Shown: piece by piece, positions 43,056-50,704 of the stretch | Numbering within the stretch: position 1 is the first letter of the stretch | Layout: every line of letters starts with the position of its first letter | DNA from: Actinomadura coerulea | GTDB lineage: Bacteria; Actinomycetota; Actinomycetes; Streptosporangiales; Streptosporangiaceae | Length of the DNA: 64,000 bases | Direction: 5' to 3' | NCBI RefSeq assembly: GCF_014208105.1 | Contig: NZ_JACHMQ010000001.1 | Coordinates: 5,456,001 to 5,520,000, forward strand | Notes under the pieces: generated by a model | What the model was told of the DNA's origin: nothing | The model's input: the letters and a program-made list of their open reading frames with translations, nothing else | Databases searched by the model: none | Program-made: the position numbers and the translations under genes

Positions 43056-44201
43056 ATGAGATTTCGTTTGCCGAAAACCGGCGTTGTGGCCCTGCTCGCC
43101 CTCGGGGGGTGCGGAGCCCCGGCCGTCGAGTCGACGCCGTTGGGGGCGGAAGCCGGGGGCGCCCCGTGGCGGGTGGAGGTCGAGGACGCGTCGCTGCGAG
43201 TCGATCCCCAGATCGTCGCGACGGGGCCGAAGGACGTGTGGGCGTTCGGCGGGCGCGGCTCCGAGGACACGGTGTGGCGGCCGACGGCCCGGCACTGGAA
43301 CGGCCGCGACTGGAGCAAGGTCGACCTCCCGGGCGGACGGATCGGCGCGGTCAAGGCGGCGGGGGCGTCCGCGGCGTCCGATGTCTGGGCGGTCACCCTC
43401 GGCGGGTCGGGCTCGACCGTCCTCCACTGGAACGGCGAACGCTGGAAGATCGACCGCCGCCTCCCCGGATTCACCGTGACGGCGCTGGAGGTGTTCTCCC
43501 CGCGGGACGTGCGGGTCTACGGCACGGGCTCGCGCGCCGCCGCGGCGGCCTGGACCCGTTCGGCGGACGGATGGTCGGAGACGAGGCCACCGTTCCGGAT
43601 CGCCCGCACGAGCGCCCGCTCCGCACGGGACATCTGGGCGCTGACCTTCGAGAACAAGCTGTACCACCAGGACGGCTCCGGCTGGAGGCCCGTCCCGCTG
43701 GACGGCGTCCTGCCGGCCGGGAAGAGGAACGGCTTCGAGAAGACGACGTACAAGCTCGACACGATCACCGCCACGGACGCCGGCATCTGGATCACCGCCG
43801 AGGGCGCCGGGGGCATCCCGTCCAGCGAGATGGACGGCACCCGCACCGAGCCGCTGGGCCCGGGCGACCTCCACCTGTCGTCCCTTCTCCTGCACGGCGA
43901 CGCCGACGGACGCCGCTGGACGGCCGAAAGCACCACGGAGAAGACAGGACGGCTCAGCCCGTTCGGCGCCCCGATCACCGACGCGGACGGCGGCGTCTGG
44001 CTCATCGGCTCCACCGACGCCAACGCCACCGAGTCGGCCCTCGCCCACCGAACCGCTACGGGCACTTGGACGAGCACCAGGATCGGGGCTTCCGGCTTCA
44101 GCCCCTTCGAGGTTCGCGCCATCACCCGCATACCGGGCACCACTCGATTTCTCGCCGCAGGCATGAACGACGAAAAGGGCGCGCTTCTCTCCATCCCGTA
44201 G
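43056..44201 (+). CDS. Secreted lipoprotein, beta-propeller-like (381 aa)
   Basis: ATG 43056 has GGAGAG upstream. The signal peptide ends in the lipobox LLALGGC. The rest has short repeats of the pattern GPKDVWAFGG, ARHWNGRDWSKVDLP, ASDVWAVTLGG, LHWNGERWKIDRRLP, SPRDVRVYGTG and SARDIWALTFE, which resembles blades of a WD/YVTN-like propeller with a DVW box. No catalytic residues are recognisable, so it may bind a ligand or partner on the surface. No gene name can be given. It is divergent from the inactive streptogrisin, with 236 bases between, so they might share control. Confidence 0.8.
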   Translation: MRFRLPKTGVVALLALGGCGAPAVESTPLGAEAGGAPWRVEVEDASLRVDPQIVATGPKDVWAFGGRGSEDTVWRPTARHWNGRDWSKVDLPGGRIGAVKAAGASAASDVWAVTLGGSGSTVLHWNGERWKIDRRLPGFTVTALEVFSPRDVRVYGTGSRAAAAAWTRSADGWSETRPPFRIARTSARSARDIWALTFENKLYHQDGSGWRPVPLDGVLPAGKRNGFEKTTYKLDTITATDAGIWITAEGAGGIPSSEMDGTRTEPLGPGDLHLSSLLLHGDADGRRWTAESTTEKTGRLSPFGAPITDADGGVWLIGSTDANATESALAHRTATGTWTSTRIGASGFSPFEVRAITRIPGTTRFLAAGMNDEKGALLSIP

Positions 44202-44305
44202 GGCGCACCGAAACACGCGCGCTGGTACCGCGGAGACCACGAGCCTTGTCAATACCGTGGCCGAGCGGGCAGCTCTCGCCCGGCCCGGGTACGGCCGTGC
44301 GGTTC

Positions 44306-45148
44306 TTAGCCGGGCTCGCCGTTGTCTGAGGGGGCGTAGCGGGCGTCGTGCTGCTTGCGGGGGGAGCAGACGGAGGCTGACGGGCAGGAGCAGCGGCCCC
44401 CGCTGTTCAGGCGGACTGTGACCTTGTCGGAGGGGACGTTGCGGCCCACGACCTGGCCCGGGCCGTTCGGGGTGTCCACGCGCGATCCCAGGGCCGGCAT
44501 GCTGTCGTGCGCCTTGACGTACAACGGGTGCTCGTACTTGAGGCAGCACATCAGGCGGCCGCAGGCGCCGGCGATGCGCAGGGGGTTGACCGGGAGGTCC
44601 TGCTCCTTCGCCATGCGCACGGAGACGGGTTCGAAGTCCTTGAGGAAGGTGGCGCAGCACAGGTCGCGGCCGCAGGGGCCGATGCCGCCCTGGAGGCGGG
44701 CCTCGTCGCGGGGGCCGACCTGGCGGAGCTCGACGCGGGCCCTGATGCCGCGGGCCAGGTCGCGGACGAGGGCGCGGAAGTCGACGCGGTGCGGGGCGGT
44801 GAAGTAGATCTTGAAGATGTTGTCGGCGTCGAGGTAGTCGACGCCGATGACCTTCATCGGGAGGTCGTGCCTGCGGATGAGGCGCTTGGCGGTGAGGCGG
44901 CCCTCGGCGCGGCGGCGGCGGTTGGCCTCGTCGCGGGCGAGGTGCTCGTCGGTGGCGGGGCCGGCGCACTCGGGGAGGCCGTCGACGTCCTCGGAGACCC
45001 ACTGCGGGGCCCACACGCACTCGGCGACCTCGGGACCGGAGTCGGTGGGCACGAGGACCTTGTCGCCGACCTTGGGGCTGTGGGGCCCCGGATCGAGGTA
45101 GAACAGGCGGCCGTAACGAGTGAAGCTGACGGCCATCATCATGCCCAC
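44306..45148 (-). CDS. PSP1/RicT-like iron-sulfur protein (280 aa)
   Basis: The PSP1 domain spans residues 1-215: MMMAVSFTRYGRLFYLDPG, KVGDKVLVPTDSGPEVAEC, HDLPMKVIGVDYLDADNIFK and YFTAPHRVDFRALVRDLARG. Cysteines cluster in GGIGPCGRDLCCATF, GACGRLMCCLKYEHPLY and RCSCPSASVCSPRK, matching the ligands of the two 4Fe-4S clusters reported in Bacillus RicT (YaaT), part of the RicAFT complex that acts on RNase Y. Actinobacteria lack an obvious full complex, so the function may differ. GTG 45148 has GGAG six bases before it; ATGs two to four codons later are alternatives. It usually lies downstream of holB-tmk-topA, as here. Confidence 0.87.
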   Translation of the reverse strand: MGMMMAVSFTRYGRLFYLDPGPHSPKVGDKVLVPTDSGPEVAECVWAPQWVSEDVDGLPECAGPATDEHLARDEANRRRRAEGRLTAKRLIRRHDLPMKVIGVDYLDADNIFKIYFTAPHRVDFRALVRDLARGIRARVELRQVGPRDEARLQGGIGPCGRDLCCATFLKDFEPVSVRMAKEQDLPVNPLRIAGACGRLMCCLKYEHPLYVKAHDSMPALGSRVDTPNGPGQVVGRNVPSDKVTVRLNSGGRCSCPSASVCSPRKQHDARYAPSDNGEPG

Positions 45149-45188
45149 GTTTCGCTCCGTTCGCCCGGTTATGCGACCACTCTAGGTC

Positions 45189-46172
45189 TCACCAGGCGGC
45201 GTCGGCGAGATCCCCTGCCGGAACGGCCGGGACGCCCTCCGCGTACAGGTCGCCCGCGGTCGCGATGACGCCGTGGCCGGTGTGGGCTATGTCGAGGCCG
45301 GTGGGGACGCCCTTGACCTTCTGGGTCCACAGGGTCTTGGTGGGACTTCCCTGGAGCGTGAAGGTCTGGAGGGTCAGTTCGGAGTTCTTCGCTATGGCCG
45401 CGATAAGGGAAGTGCCGTCCCGGCTCATGATGGCGTTGGAGCTGCCCTTGGGCAGGGGCATGACGGCCTTGCTGGACTTGAGGTCGCCGGCGGGGCCGTT
45501 GGTGTCGATCGTGCGGACCTGGTGCTTCGCCATGCCGACCGGGCTCCAGACGAAGGACAGCGTGGTCCCGGACCAGGAAAGGCTTCCGACGCGTGCGCGC
45601 AGCCTGGTCGTCCACACCTTGTGGACGCCGGTCTCCGGCGTTACCACGTCCACACGGGCGCTCGCGCCCTTGTAGGTGACGTAGGCGAGTTGGGCGCCGT
45701 CCGGGGTCACGGCGAGATCCGACCATACGGTGGAGACGCCGGGGACGATGGCCTTCGGGATGGGCTTGAGGTCCTTGGGACGTCCGTCGTCCAGGCGCAG
45801 GCGCTGGAAGGTGACGTCGCGGGCGCCGGGGGTGGCGACGATGTAGGAACCGTCCTTGAGTGCGGCGACGCGGTGGAAGCGGCGGTCCTGCGGGGCGGCG
45901 ACAGGCAGCCCCACGTTCGTGCCGGTCCGCACGTTGCGGACGAGGAGGGAGGCGCCCTTCTGGGTGACTCCGACGACGAACGACGGTTCGGTCTTCTCGG
46001 CCTTGGCGGCGGGCTTGGCCTCGTGCTCCTTGTCGGCGGCGCGCTGGTGGCGGTGCACCATGTCCACACCCCCTCCGATGAGCAGCGCGACGGTGGCGGC
46101 CACGCCGAGGGGGACGAGACCCTTCCACGAGCCGAGACGGTTACCCGGGTCCTCGCGCCTGCCGTCGTCCAT
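45189..46172 (-). CDS. Membrane-anchored beta-propeller-like protein (327 aa)
   Basis: A short basic N-terminus is followed by one membrane helix (LVPLGVAATVALLIGGGVDM, residues 20-39) and an Ala/Lys/Glu-rich spacer, placing the rest outside the cell. The outside part has irregular repeats such as FVVGVTQKGASLLVRNVRTG, FHRVAALKDGSYIVATPGAR, WSDLAVTPDGAQLAYVTYKG and MSRDGTSLIAAIAKNSELTL, typical of a WD40/TolB-like propeller. No catalytic residues are seen and the family is not recognised. It lies between the PSP1 and fructosamine kinase-like genes on the same strand. Confidence 0.75.
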   Translation of the reverse strand: MDDGRREDPGNRLGSWKGLVPLGVAATVALLIGGGVDMVHRHQRAADKEHEAKPAAKAEKTEPSFVVGVTQKGASLLVRNVRTGTNVGLPVAAPQDRRFHRVAALKDGSYIVATPGARDVTFQRLRLDDGRPKDLKPIPKAIVPGVSTVWSDLAVTPDGAQLAYVTYKGASARVDVVTPETGVHKVWTTRLRARVGSLSWSGTTLSFVWSPVGMAKHQVRTIDTNGPAGDLKSSKAVMPLPKGSSNAIMSRDGTSLIAAIAKNSELTLQTFTLQGSPTKTLWTQKVKGVPTGLDIAHTGHGVIATAGDLYAEGVPAVPAGDLADAAW

Positions 46173-46275
46173 GGGGTTGCCTACCTACCCTTCCTGCCGG
46201 ATCGCCCGTCGTTTCTACCGCATATGGATCGCGACAAAAACCCATGAACGCGGAGTTACCAAGTCGTGAGCCGCC

Positions 46276-47112
46276 TCAGCCGAGGGACGCGCGGGCCGCC
46301 TCGACCAGGGACGCCCGGTACGACCCCCCGAACAGCGCCACATGGACCAGCAGCGGGTGCAACTGGTGCAGCGGGACGCGGGAACGCCATCCGTCCGCAA
46401 GGGGCGCGGCCTCATCGTAGGCGCCGAGCACGGTGTCGAGGTGCGGCGTACCGAACAGCGCCATCATGGCGAGGTCGGTCTCGCGGTGCCCGCCGTGCGC
46501 GGCGGGGTCGATGAGCAGCGCCCGGTCGCCCGTCCACAGGACGTTTCCCGACCACAGGTCGCCGTGGATGCGGGACGGCGGCTCCGGCTGTCCCGCGAGC
46601 GTCTCGATGTCCGCCATGACGCGCTCCACAAGGCGGACGTCGCCGGTCGAGAGGTGCCTGGCCCCGAGACGCAGGAACGGTTCCAGGCGGCGTTCGGCGT
46701 ACCAGGCGGGCCAGGGACGGCCGTCCGGCGTGTTGTCCAGGGGGAGGTCGGCGATGAAGCCGTCCCAGGGCGCGCCGTAGACGTCAGGACGGTTCCCGAT
46801 GTGCAGGGCCGCCAGTTCCCGTCCGAGGCGTTCGGCCGCTTCGCGGGACGGTGGAGCCGAGTGCAGCCACGGCAGGACGAGCATGTGCTCGTCCGCCGCC
46901 ACGACGTCGGGGACGGGGGTCCCGGGGCCGGCCTCCCCCAGCCAGCGCAGCCCGGCCGCCTCCGCGGCGAACACGCCCGCCTGGTCCCGCGCCGCCTTCA
47001 CGAAGACCTCGCGGCCGTCGGCCAGGGAGGCCCTGCGCAACGTCCAGGAATGGCTGGAGCCGAGGTCGTGGACGTCCTCGACCCCGGTTCCGAGCAGCCT
47101 CTCCAGCCGCAC
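46276..47112 (-). CDS. Fructosamine kinase family protein (278 aa)
   Basis: The APH-like kinase fold has SSHSWTLRRASLADGREVFV, EAAGLRWLGEAGPGTPVPDV, the HGDLWSGNVLWTGD catalytic/metal motif and LLIDPAAHGGHRETDLAMM (DPA in place of DFG). Family members phosphorylate fructosamines or ribulosamines on glycated proteins, leading to deglycation. GTG 47112 lies five bases after the stop of the LMW phosphatase gene, so they form an operon. The phosphatase-kinase pairing (LMW PTP with FN3K) is seen in other bacteria. Confidence 0.92.
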   Translation of the reverse strand: MRLERLLGTGVEDVHDLGSSHSWTLRRASLADGREVFVKAARDQAGVFAAEAAGLRWLGEAGPGTPVPDVVAADEHMLVLPWLHSAPPSREAAERLGRELAALHIGNRPDVYGAPWDGFIADLPLDNTPDGRPWPAWYAERRLEPFLRLGARHLSTGDVRLVERVMADIETLAGQPEPPSRIHGDLWSGNVLWTGDRALLIDPAAHGGHRETDLAMMALFGTPHLDTVLGAYDEAAPLADGWRSRVPLHQLHPLLVHVALFGGSYRASLVEAARASLG

Positions 47113-47116
47113 GCGC

Positions 47117-47596
47117 TCAGCGGTCTTCGAGCGCCGAGCGGATCTCCTTGAGCAGGCCCGGCATCGCCGCCTCCACCTGCTCCAGGACGAGGTCGAAGTC
47201 GTCGCGCCCCCCGTAGTAGGGGTCGGGGACGTCGAGGTCGTCGCCCGCGCCCGGGTCGAACTGCCGCAGCAGCCGGATGCTTCCGCGCGCCTGCCAGTTC
47301 GGCGCCATCGAGCGCAGGGCCTTCTCGTGGCTCGCGTCCATCGCGATGATCATGTCGTAGCCGTCGAACCAGGCGGCGTCGAACTGCCGCGCGATGTGCG
47401 CCGACCGGTAGCCGGCGCGCTCCAGCGCCGCGACCGTCCGCTGGTCGGCCCCGTCGCCGACGTGCCAGCCGCCCGTGCCCGAACTGTCCACCTCGACGTC
47501 CAGGCCCTCCTCCTCGACGTGGTGGCGCAGCACCCACTCGGCCATCGGGGAGCGGCAGATGTTGCCCGTGCAGACGAAGGTGACTCGGTACGGCAT
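47117..47596 (-). CDS. Low-molecular-weight protein-tyrosine phosphatase (159 aa)
   Basis: The P-loop is VCTGNICRSPMAEWVLRHHV (C-x5-R-S) near the N-terminus, and the general acid is in VPDPYYGGRDDFDLVLEQV (DPYY). The string SSGTGGWHVGDGADQRTVAA is also family-typical. ATG 47596 is preferred; an in-frame GTG at 47611 has no ribosome site. Relatives include mycobacterial PtpA and streptomycete PtpA. Partner or substrate is unknown, though the kinase encoded right after may belong to the same pathway. Confidence 0.95.
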   Translation of the reverse strand: MPYRVTFVCTGNICRSPMAEWVLRHHVEEEGLDVEVDSSGTGGWHVGDGADQRTVAALERAGYRSAHIARQFDAAWFDGYDMIIAMDASHEKALRSMAPNWQARGSIRLLRQFDPGAGDDLDVPDPYYGGRDDFDLVLEQVEAAMPGLLKEIRSALEDR

Positions 47597-47643
47597 CCCC
47601 CCATCATGCACGAGGAGTCCGGGACCGCACGACGCGGGAAAGA

Positions 47644-47675
47644 ACGCGACCCCCGGCCGGAGCCGGGGGTCGCGT
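47644..47675 (-). terminator. Terminator after the subtilase gene
   Basis: ACGCGACCCCCGG and CCGGGGGTCGCGT are perfect 13-base arms with a six-base loop. It begins 20 bases beyond the stop codon (47696). Confidence 0.82.
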
Positions 47676-47695
47676 CCTGGGGTGGTTCCAGAGGG

Positions 47696-49411
47696 TCAGC
47701 GCGAGACGGCGTTCAGCGCGTCCACGATGCCGCTGCCGAAGAACCCGTTCTGGCCCTTCGAGCCTTCACAGGTCTGGGTGGAGGTGTGCTTCACCCACTG
47801 GCCGTTCGACTGGGTGTACCAGACGTACTCGACCGTCGCCGGGCTCGGGCATTCCTTGGGGGTCGCGGTGCCGCGCAGCACCCGCTCGACGAGACCCGGG
47901 TCCATGGTCAGGCCGCCGCTGCGGTCCTTGTGCCCGTACTTGCTGACGATGAGCGCCGCGACGCCGACCGCGTGCGGGGACGCCATCGAGGTGCCCTGGA
48001 TCGACTGGTAGTAGGCGCACTTGTCACCCTTGCAGCTGCGGATGAGGTACCCCACCTTCGGCGTGCCGTCGGCGTTCAGCTCGCCGCGCTCCTTCGCGAG
48101 CCGCTCGGGGTAGGCGGCCCAGATGCCGCCCTTGTCGTCCGGACGCTGGGCGGCGTTGTCGACCTTGTCGCCGCCGGGCGCCGCCACCGCGACGTAGCCG
48201 TTGCCGAAGCTGCTGTAGTACGACTTGCGGCCGCTCGGGCCGGTCGCCGAGACGGGGATGACGTTCTCGCCCTCGGACGGCATCGACACGCAGCTCGCCG
48301 GGACGGTGCGGTCGTGCGGCTCCTCGCCCGGCGTGGACGGGAAGTCGGGGCTGCTGTCGTCGGTGTTCGTCTTGGTGTAGTCGACGAGGTCGTTGCCGGC
48401 CGCGGAGATCAGCGTGACGCCGCGGTCGTGCGCGAAGTCGAGGGCGCGCTGGGCCGCCTTGATGATGGTCCGCTGCTCCAACTGGTCCTCGGGGCTGTCG
48501 GCGGGGTTGTTGCCGCAGTTCCACAGCCACGGGTCGATGTAGTACGACATGTTGACGACGTCGATGCCGTGCTTGGCCGCGTAGGTGAGGCCGTCGACGG
48601 TCGGCTGGAGGAAGAAGTAGCCGGAGTCCTGGCCGACGCGCAGGTTCACGATCGACACGTTCGGCGCGACGCCGGCCATGCCGAGGCCGTTGCGGGGCGA
48701 GGCGATCGTGGACGCGACGTGCGTGCCGTGGTCGTTGTCGTCCCAGTCGTTGGGGTCGACGCACGACGTGAACTCGCAGGGCCCGTCGACCTCGTCGCCG
48801 TTGGCGTCCTCCGGGATGTCGCGGGTGAAGTTGCGGCTGAGCTTGCGGTTGAAGTTCGGCGCGATGTCCGGGTGGTCGCCGTCCACGCCGGTGTCGAGGA
48901 CGCCGACCAGCACGCGCCGGTCACCCGGCTCCTTCTTGTAGGAGCCGTCCGCGGTGGCGTGCATCTGCTTCATGTCCCACTGCAGGTCCGCCATGGGCTC
49001 GGTGTCCTTGGACGGCTTGCCCGCGGGGGCGGCCTGCGTCTTGGCGCCGTGGAGGGCCCCGGTCAGCTTCTCGACCTTCGGGGCCTTCTTCGCGGTCTTG
49101 GGCGCCTCACCGATGACCCGGTTGTGCGCGACGCCGTCCAGCGCCCGCTGGTTCATCACGGCGTGGATGAACTCGGGGTTCTGGGACGTGACGGTCGCGA
49201 CGCCCACGTCGCGGTTCTCGTGCACGACCTTGCCGCCGGCGGCCGAGACGGCCCGGTGGGCCTGCCCGAGGGACGCACCCTCCTTGTAGAGGACGACGTA
49301 CTCCGAGACCTCGCCCTTCGCCTGTGGTTGGCCCGGAGCTGCGGATGCTGGGAACGCGAGGGCCGTCACGGTGGTGACGGCGCACGCGGCGGAAATCAAG
49401 GCTCGCCGCAA
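47696..49411 (-). CDS. Secreted subtilisin-like serine peptidase, S8 (571 aa)
   Basis: TTG 49411 is supported by AGGAGG seven bases upstream. Residues 1-24 are a signal peptide, and residues 36-100 an inhibitor I9-like prodomain (EYVVLYKEGASLGQAHRAVS). The catalytic triad is Asp in VLVGVLDTGVDGDHPDIAPN, His in DNDHGTHVASTIA and Ser in QGTSMASPHAVGVAALI; the oxyanion Asn is in LISAAGNDLVD. Cysteines in GPCEFTSCVDP, WNCGNN, PASCVS and the C-terminal part suggest disulfides. It should degrade extracellular proteins after autoprocessing. Actinomycetes often carry such a peptidase beside holB. Confidence 0.95.
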   Translation of the reverse strand: MRRALISAACAVTTVTALAFPASAAPGQPQAKGEVSEYVVLYKEGASLGQAHRAVSAAGGKVVHENRDVGVATVTSQNPEFIHAVMNQRALDGVAHNRVIGEAPKTAKKAPKVEKLTGALHGAKTQAAPAGKPSKDTEPMADLQWDMKQMHATADGSYKKEPGDRRVLVGVLDTGVDGDHPDIAPNFNRKLSRNFTRDIPEDANGDEVDGPCEFTSCVDPNDWDDNDHGTHVASTIASPRNGLGMAGVAPNVSIVNLRVGQDSGYFFLQPTVDGLTYAAKHGIDVVNMSYYIDPWLWNCGNNPADSPEDQLEQRTIIKAAQRALDFAHDRGVTLISAAGNDLVDYTKTNTDDSSPDFPSTPGEEPHDRTVPASCVSMPSEGENVIPVSATGPSGRKSYYSSFGNGYVAVAAPGGDKVDNAAQRPDDKGGIWAAYPERLAKERGELNADGTPKVGYLIRSCKGDKCAYYQSIQGTSMASPHAVGVAALIVSKYGHKDRSGGLTMDPGLVERVLRGTATPKECPSPATVEYVWYTQSNGQWVKHTSTQTCEGSKGQNGFFGSGIVDALNAVSR

Positions 49412-49545
49412 GGCAGACCTCCTGGCTGTGGGGGGTAACCAACCGGATTTCGGTCGATCAGCCAGCGAACGTTACGGGGGCGCTCATTGAGAGTCGCGTA
49501 CGGAAATGTAACGAATGGGGACAAGTTGTGTAAGCCCCGCCCGTA

Positions 49546-50685
49546 TCACCCTTGACGCAACGCCAAGGTCAGCGCCTCGAACGCCAGCTGCGGATTGACG
49601 TTGGCCGCCAACCGCTCCCTGCAGTCCATGATCGCATCGAGGCGCCGGAGGGTGTCCTCCGGGCGTCCGTCCGCCGCGGCGGACCGGAGCTCGGGGCCGA
49701 GCTCGATGTTGACCAGTTCGCTCCCCGCCCCCAGCTGGAGCGTCAGCACGTCGCGGTAGTAGGACGCGAGGTCGAGCAGCGTACGGTCCAGGGCGTCGCG
49801 CAGGATCCGCGTCGCCCGCGACTTCTGCCGGTCCTCCAGCTCCTTGAGGGCGCCGGCCGTCCCGCGCGGCATCCGCCCCTTCTCGCTCTCGCCGAGCGCC
49901 TTGCGCAGGGCGGAGGTCTCCGCGTCGTTCAGCTCGGCCGTCTGCGCGTCCCGCTCCGCCTTCGCCGCGCCGACCAGCGTCTCCGCCGCCGCGACCGCCG
50001 CGCTCACCCCGGTCAGCCGGCGCGGCACCGCCACCACCTGCTCGCGCACCCGCCGCATCCGCGGATCCGAGGCGAGCCGGCGCGCCCGGCTGATGTGCCC
50101 CTGCGCCGCCCGCGCCACCACCTCGGCGGTCTCGCGCTCGACGCCGTCGCGCTGGACGAGGAAGTCGGCGATCGCCGGGATCGGGGGCGTCTGCAGGGTC
50201 ACCAGCCGGCAGCGCGACCTGATCGTGACGAGCAGGTCCTCCGGCGACGGCGTGCACAGCAGCCACACCGTCCGCGGCGGCGGCTCCTCGATCGCCTTCA
50301 GCAGCGCGTTCGCGGCGCCCTCGGTGGCCCGGTCGGCGTCCTCGAACAGCACGATCTGGCGACCGCTCCCGCTCGGCGAGGACGAGGCCCGCAGCACCAG
50401 CGCGCGGGCGTCCCTGATGCCGAACGACAGCCCCTGCGGCCGGACGACCTCGACGTCCGCGTGCGTCCCCTGGAGCACCTGGTGGCAGGACGCGCAGTGC
50501 CCGCACCCGCGCGGCGTCTCCGTGCACTGCAGCGCGGCGGCGAACGCCCGCGCGGCCGTCACGCGCCCGGACCCGGGCGGCCCGGTGAACAGCCACGCGT
50601 GCGCGAGCCCGCCCGCCCCCCCGGCCGCCGAGGACAGCTGCGCGATGACGGGCTCCTGCCCCACCAGGTCGTCCCACACGCTCAT
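49546..50685 (-). CDS. holB: DNA polymerase III subunit delta-prime (379 aa)
   Basis: It is the stator of the clamp loader, placing the beta clamp on DNA. The N-terminal AAA+ domain starts MSVWDDLVGQEPVIAQLSSA. The P-loop is degenerate (WLFTGPPGSGRVTAARAFA, Lys to Arg), as expected for delta-prime, which does not hydrolyse ATP. The zinc module is CTETPRGCGHCASCHQVL, and IVLFEDADRATEGAANALLK and PPPRTVWLLCTPSPEDLLVT follow. Actinobacteria tend to have a long middle insertion, seen here around 235-285. The gene follows tmk by 19 bases, so they are probably cotranscribed. Confidence 0.94.
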   Translation of the reverse strand: MSVWDDLVGQEPVIAQLSSAAGGAGGLAHAWLFTGPPGSGRVTAARAFAAALQCTETPRGCGHCASCHQVLQGTHADVEVVRPQGLSFGIRDARALVLRASSSPSGSGRQIVLFEDADRATEGAANALLKAIEEPPPRTVWLLCTPSPEDLLVTIRSRCRLVTLQTPPIPAIADFLVQRDGVERETAEVVARAAQGHISRARRLASDPRMRRVREQVVAVPRRLTGVSAAVAAAETLVGAAKAERDAQTAELNDAETSALRKALGESEKGRMPRGTAGALKELEDRQKSRATRILRDALDRTLLDLASYYRDVLTLQLGAGSELVNIELGPELRSAAADGRPEDTLRRLDAIMDCRERLAANVNPQLAFEALTLALRQG

Positions 50686-50704
50686 GGAACAGAGGCTAGC
50701 GGGC